Below, in pieces: positions 60,833-64,000 of a stretch of 64,000 nucleotides of DNA. The position numbers were made by a program, and so were the translations under genes. Origin of the DNA: Pseudothermotoga thermarum DSM 5069 (GTDB lineage: Bacteria; Thermotogota; Thermotogae; Thermotogales; DSM-5069); the NCBI RefSeq assembly GCF_000217815.1, contig NC_015707.1:1042014-1106013 (forward strand), given 5' to 3'. The notes under the pieces are model-generated. The model was not told the origin of the DNA. It saw only the letters and a list, made by a program, of their open reading frames with translations, and ran no database searches. The number at the start of each line of letters is the position of its first letter. Position 1 is the stretch's first letter.

Positions 60833-62158
60833 TCATTTGCCAAGGATTCTTTCCCATTCATCTGCAAGTTTTTGTAGCGTTTCAATTGTCAATGGTAGTT
60901 CTCCAGCAAGGATTTTTGCAAAGTAAATGTTGGTGACGTCTTCAAGTTTGGGTTCTTCTGGTATTCTTGGCCTGAATGTCTCATCGGCGTATATAGCTGG
61001 CAAAGCAGAAACCCATGGTATTGCTTTTTGAGCTTCCGGATCTTCTAGCGTTGACTTTCTAACGGGAGCTATTGCAAATCTGATGAGTTTTTCTTTGTCT
61101 GCCCATTTTGAAGTAGCAAATTGTATGAATCTAAAGGCAGCTCTTTGTTTCTCTTTTGTTGTGAACGCGTTGATTCCTAAAGCCCAGTTTCCTGCCACAG
61201 ATCTGCCAGGCATTGGAGCTATTCCAATCTTTTTGTCTGCTGGTTGCAACACCGGTGAAGATGCAAATTGCAAATATGGGTTAGTCCACTGTGGAACCAT
61301 TGCCACTATTCCTTTGGCAAAGTATTCTATCGTTTCTCCGTAATCTGATCCAAGAGGATCAGGTGCATACGGCAACAAGGCTTTTATGTCTTCAAAAGCT
61401 TTCAAACCAAATTCGTTTGCAAAGGCTGGTTTTCTATCCGCTGTGAAATAATCTCCATAATCGATGTCAACTGGGCCAAGTTTTGCCAAACCTTCTGGGC
61501 TTCTTCTGTACGGACCAAAGAACAACAAATACATGTAGAACATTGTGTGAGTTGTTGGGAACATCAAAGCTATTCCGTACTCTGTTGGAGAATTTTTGTT
61601 GTATTTCTTTGTGAAGAATCTGGCAACATCTACAGCCTCTGCCCAAGTTGTTGGTACTCTTAAAGGCCTACCAAACATTTGTTCAAACTGTTGTTTAATT
61701 TTTGGATCTTCGAACAAATCTTTTCTGTAGTAGAACAGCATTGTGTTGTTAAAATACGGGAAGCCTACTAGCTTACCATCCCATATGCTTAAATCTCTTG
61801 CGAGTGGAAGTAAGTCATCAAAGTCGTAATCTGGGTCAACTAAATCTGGATTTTCTTTCATGAATTGGAACAAATCCACACACCCTTGACTAACTGCCCC
61901 AGCTGTCATGACGTCCCAGTTGAAAACATCAAACGCAGCTGATTTTGCGGCAATGTCAGCCAAAATTCTTGGATAGAGTACTTCCCACGACAGGACTGTG
62001 ATTTCCACTTTTACATCGGGATTTCGCTTCATGAATTCTTCGGCAAGCCACTTGAGTGAATCAGCATTGTCTGAGCAAGCAACGACGCTGATAGTTACTT
62101 GGGCAAAAACTATAGAAGCTACCAAGGCAACCAGCAACAAAAGCACTTTCAACCTCAT
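60833..62158 (-). CDS. ABC sugar importer binding protein, arabinose cluster
   Basis: A 441-residue family 1 binding protein with a signal peptide (VLLLLVALVASIVFAQ). Mature part: DNADSLKWLAEEFMKRNPDVKVEITVLSWEVLYPRI and GIALMFPTTHTMFYMYLLFFGPYRRSPEGL. Ligand is likely L-arabinose or arabino-oligosaccharides from context. ATG 62158 follows GAGGAGGTGTTTTT. It is the most upstream importer gene, followed by a hairpin. Confidence 0.85.
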   Translation of the reverse strand: MRLKVLLLLVALVASIVFAQVTISVVACSDNADSLKWLAEEFMKRNPDVKVEITVLSWEVLYPRILADIAAKSAAFDVFNWDVMTAGAVSQGCVDLFQFMKENPDLVDPDYDFDDLLPLARDLSIWDGKLVGFPYFNNTMLFYYRKDLFEDPKIKQQFEQMFGRPLRVPTTWAEAVDVARFFTKKYNKNSPTEYGIALMFPTTHTMFYMYLLFFGPYRRSPEGLAKLGPVDIDYGDYFTADRKPAFANEFGLKAFEDIKALLPYAPDPLGSDYGETIEYFAKGIVAMVPQWTNPYLQFASSPVLQPADKKIGIAPMPGRSVAGNWALGINAFTTKEKQRAAFRFIQFATSKWADKEKLIRFAIAPVRKSTLEDPEAQKAIPWVSALPAIYADETFRPRIPEEPKLEDVTNIYFAKILAGELPLTIETLQKLADEWERILGK

Positions 62159-62203
62159 AAAAACACCTCCTCGCTAGAAAAGTTATGGAAATGCATAAAT
62201 TAA

Positions 62204-62842
62204 TCATTTTTGCCCATATTTTGTGTGATATTGATTGTACAATTTATCAACCTCCTGTGGATCCATTGCAATAGGATTACCAGCTAAAATTGCATAATAG
62301 CTTGCTTTTGCAACTTCTTCAAGAAAGATTGCCTTTTTTAAAGCATCCTCCAAAGATGTGCCTGCAATGAGTACTCCGTGCTTTCTCAATAGAACTGTTC
62401 CAGATTTTCCCATTACTTTCATTGCAGCTTTGCCTATGGCTTCAGAACCAACGGGTGCATACTCTGTGATCGGAATTTTTTCACCAAAAACATCTGCGTG
62501 TGCTGTGCAAAGCACAGGTATTTCCCTTTCCAAAATTGCCCAAACAGTTGCGAATGTTGAATGAGTGTGGATAACAGAATAAACCCAATCGAGATTTTTG
62601 TACAGATACAAGTGCGTAGCTGTATCAACCGATGGCTTTTTATTCCCTTCGACAATGTTTCCGTCCAAATCCACCACGACGAAATCTTCAGGCTTCAACG
62701 AAGAATAAGGCACTCCCGATGGTTTTATTATCACATGATTTTGTATTCTCACACTGATATTTCCGCTTGTATAAGCAACCAAGTTGTATCTTTCAAGCAT
62801 CATATGAGCTTCGTAAAGCTCTTGCTTTTGTTTTTCGTACAT
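62204..62842 (-). CDS. araD: AraD, L-ribulose-5-phosphate 4-epimerase
   Basis: Class II aldolase-fold epimerase that makes D-xylulose-5-phosphate. The 212-residue protein has LVAYTSGNISVRIQN, IIKPSGVPYSSLKPED and the zinc histidines in VIHTHSTFAT and LLRKHGVLIAG. ATG 62842 follows AAAAGGGGGAAGCTGA. It is between the GH51 gene and the importer. Other class II aldolases, such as fuculose-phosphate aldolase, are similar, but context favours AraD. Confidence 0.87.
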   Translation of the reverse strand: MYEKQKQELYEAHMMLERYNLVAYTSGNISVRIQNHVIIKPSGVPYSSLKPEDFVVVDLDGNIVEGNKKPSVDTATHLYLYKNLDWVYSVIHTHSTFATVWAILEREIPVLCTAHADVFGEKIPITEYAPVGSEAIGKAAMKVMGKSGTVLLRKHGVLIAGTSLEDALKKAIFLEEVAKASYYAILAGNPIAMDPQEVDKLYNQYHTKYGQK

Positions 62843-62856
62843 TCAGCTTCCCCCTT

Positions 62857-64000
62857 TTATGATCTTTCTACTTCTATCACAGTGCAAGAGTGTGGTTCGA
62901 AGGTAAATTCAAATTCCTCATCAACTATTGTTGTCTTTTCAACAATATCTACAACATTCGGTTTTTCCAAAGTATTTCTTGCTTTGATATCTGGACCGTT
63001 GAGTACGTAAACTTTTGCTTGCTTCTTTCCACAACCTTTGATTTTGATTGGACAACGTATTTCTGAATCTTTGTTGTAGTTTACAACTGCCAGATACAAC
63101 TTTTTCCCATCTTCTGAAATCGTTGCAGTTGCGTCCAAAAGCTTTGCATCGTAGACTTTAAACGGCGTTTTGAAGTAGAACATTTTTCCTTCTATATCGT
63201 AAGTTTCTGTTTCAACAATTGTTTCAACGAGTTTTTCTCCGCTGTGATTAACTATTAACTCGAAAGCTTTATAAACGGGCGTCAAAATTATTCCGTTTTT
63301 CTCCGTGTGTATTGCTCCAAGTGCGTTGACAAGCTGAGCGAGATTTGCTATTGGAACAATGTCGCTGATTCTTTGAAGCATTATCAAAACTCCGCAGGCG
63401 AAAATACCATCGGTTAGATCGTAAGGTTCTTCAAGTTTGTTATCCATTACTCTGTACCAAACATTCCATTCATCGAGCGCGATTTTTATTTCATTCCTTC
63501 GCTTTGTTCTGCTTGTTTCTATCAGCCTTTTAAGACCTATAAGCCTTTGTTCTAGCAAATAAACTGTGGACACCGTTTCGTAGTAGTTTTCAGATCCCGT
63601 GTAAAAGTGGTAAGAAATGTAGTCAAAAACATCTCCGGCTTGGTTTAAAACCTTTAGATTCCATTCATGGTCATCACATCCAACTGCTATTGTTTTTATC
63701 GAAGGATCGAAAACTTTCATCCATTTTGCGTATTCTTTGGCAACTCTTGCATATTCATCGGCTGTCATATGCCCAACTTGCCATTCACCATACATCTCAT
63801 TTCCTATACCCCAGAATTTGACGTTATATGGCTCTGGATGACCATATTTTCTCCTAAGTTGAGCATAATATGTGTTACCTTTTCCATTACAGTATTCCAA
63901 CCAATGAAGTGCCTCGTCCAAGGTACCAGTTCCAAGGTTAACACAGATATATGGTTCTGCTTTGATTTCACGACAGTATTCGATGAATTCATCTGTACCA
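62857..64000 (-). CDS. abfA: GH51 alpha-L-arabinofuranosidase, N-terminal part missing
   Basis: Releases L-arabinose from arabinan and arabinoxylan. The frame is open to the window end, so about the first 100 residues are missing. Catalytic acid/base Glu is in FWGIGNEMYGEW and nucleophile Glu in IALDEWNVWY. Family text GTDEFIEYCREIKAEPYICVNLGTGT and RRKYGHPEPYNVKFWG is clear, and the C-terminal beta-sandwich ends FTFEPHSCTVIEVERS. The ATG at 63921 is internal. It has no exported-protein evidence in the visible part; the family is often cytoplasmic. Confidence 0.94.
   Translation of the reverse strand, partial: GTDEFIEYCREIKAEPYICVNLGTGTLDEALHWLEYCNGKGNTYYAQLRRKYGHPEPYNVKFWGIGNEMYGEWQVGHMTADEYARVAKEYAKWMKVFDPSIKTIAVGCDDHEWNLKVLNQAGDVFDYISYHFYTGSENYYETVSTVYLLEQRLIGLKRLIETSRTKRRNEIKIALDEWNVWYRVMDNKLEEPYDLTDGIFACGVLIMLQRISDIVPIANLAQLVNALGAIHTEKNGIILTPVYKAFELIVNHSGEKLVETIVETETYDIEGKMFYFKTPFKVYDAKLLDATATISEDGKKLYLAVVNYNKDSEIRCPIKIKGCGKKQAKVYVLNGPDIKARNTLEKPNVVDIVEKTTIVDEEFEFTFEPHSCTVIEVERS

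Overview
This window is a chromosomal segment of a thermophilic Thermotogota bacterium. Pseudothermotoga or Thermotoga is most likely, judged from protein similarity recalled from memory rather than from a search. The signs are the gene set itself: UxaE tagaturonate epimerase, the Thermotoga-type inositol genes iolG/M/N/K/O, many ABC sugar importers, and strong AGGAGG ribosome sites with frequent TTG and GTG starts. No rRNA genes or CRISPR arrays were seen. There is one tRNA gene, tRNA-Glu(CTC).

Bases 1-4.7 kb hold trmFO (its 5' end lies outside the window), a fapA/DUF342 gene and a type I phosphomannose isomerase on the plus strand. An acyl carrier protein with a long acidic tail and a lone EcfT-type membrane protein face them. 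From 4.7 to 21.3 kb there is an almost gapless plus-strand run: flgM-flgN-flgK-flgL-fliW-csrA, then gatC, yraN, smpB, an rluD-type gene, two poorly known envelope proteins, a NYN/PIN-like nuclease, queA, a compact rpoN, thiN, dxr, rseP and ispG. Two sigma-28-like promoters sit before flgM and flgK. An OsmC gene, a strong terminator and the tRNA close this part.

Bases 22-41.6 kb are the metabolic core. On the minus strand, uxuB, uxaE and a DeoR regulator diverge from a plus-strand operon of about 16 kb. That operon carries iolM, iolG, iolN, a ribose-type ABC importer, an IolK-like PfkB kinase, an AfuABC/FbpABC-type importer with a fused permease, a HAD phosphatase, iolO and a third (MalFGK-like) importer. 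On family knowledge, IolG, IolM, IolN and IolO turn myo-inositol into D-tagaturonate. UxaE and UxuB then carry it to D-mannonate. KdgK, with its IclR regulator at 49.3-51.2 kb, would act later on 2-keto-3-deoxygluconate. An IolI-like inosose isomerase lies next to kdgK. UxuA and KdgA are not in the window.

Bases 41.6-48.5 kb are an accessory patch: an MFS transporter, an HTH protein, a TPR-like protein and a divergent ABC exporter gene. An IS256-family element cuts the exporter, flanked by a 9-bp direct repeat (target duplication of 8 or 9 bp). An MBL-fold hydrolase follows. Bases 51.2-57.5 kb hold a liv branched-chain amino-acid importer operon, whose binding-protein gene has a one-base frameshift right after the signal peptide, and gnd. 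From 57.5 kb to the end a minus-strand L-arabinose cluster holds a GH51 arabinofuranosidase (cut by the window edge), araD, an importer without its own ATPase, and an AraB-type FGGY kinase. All five canonical binding-protein genes are followed by a stem-loop before the permease genes.
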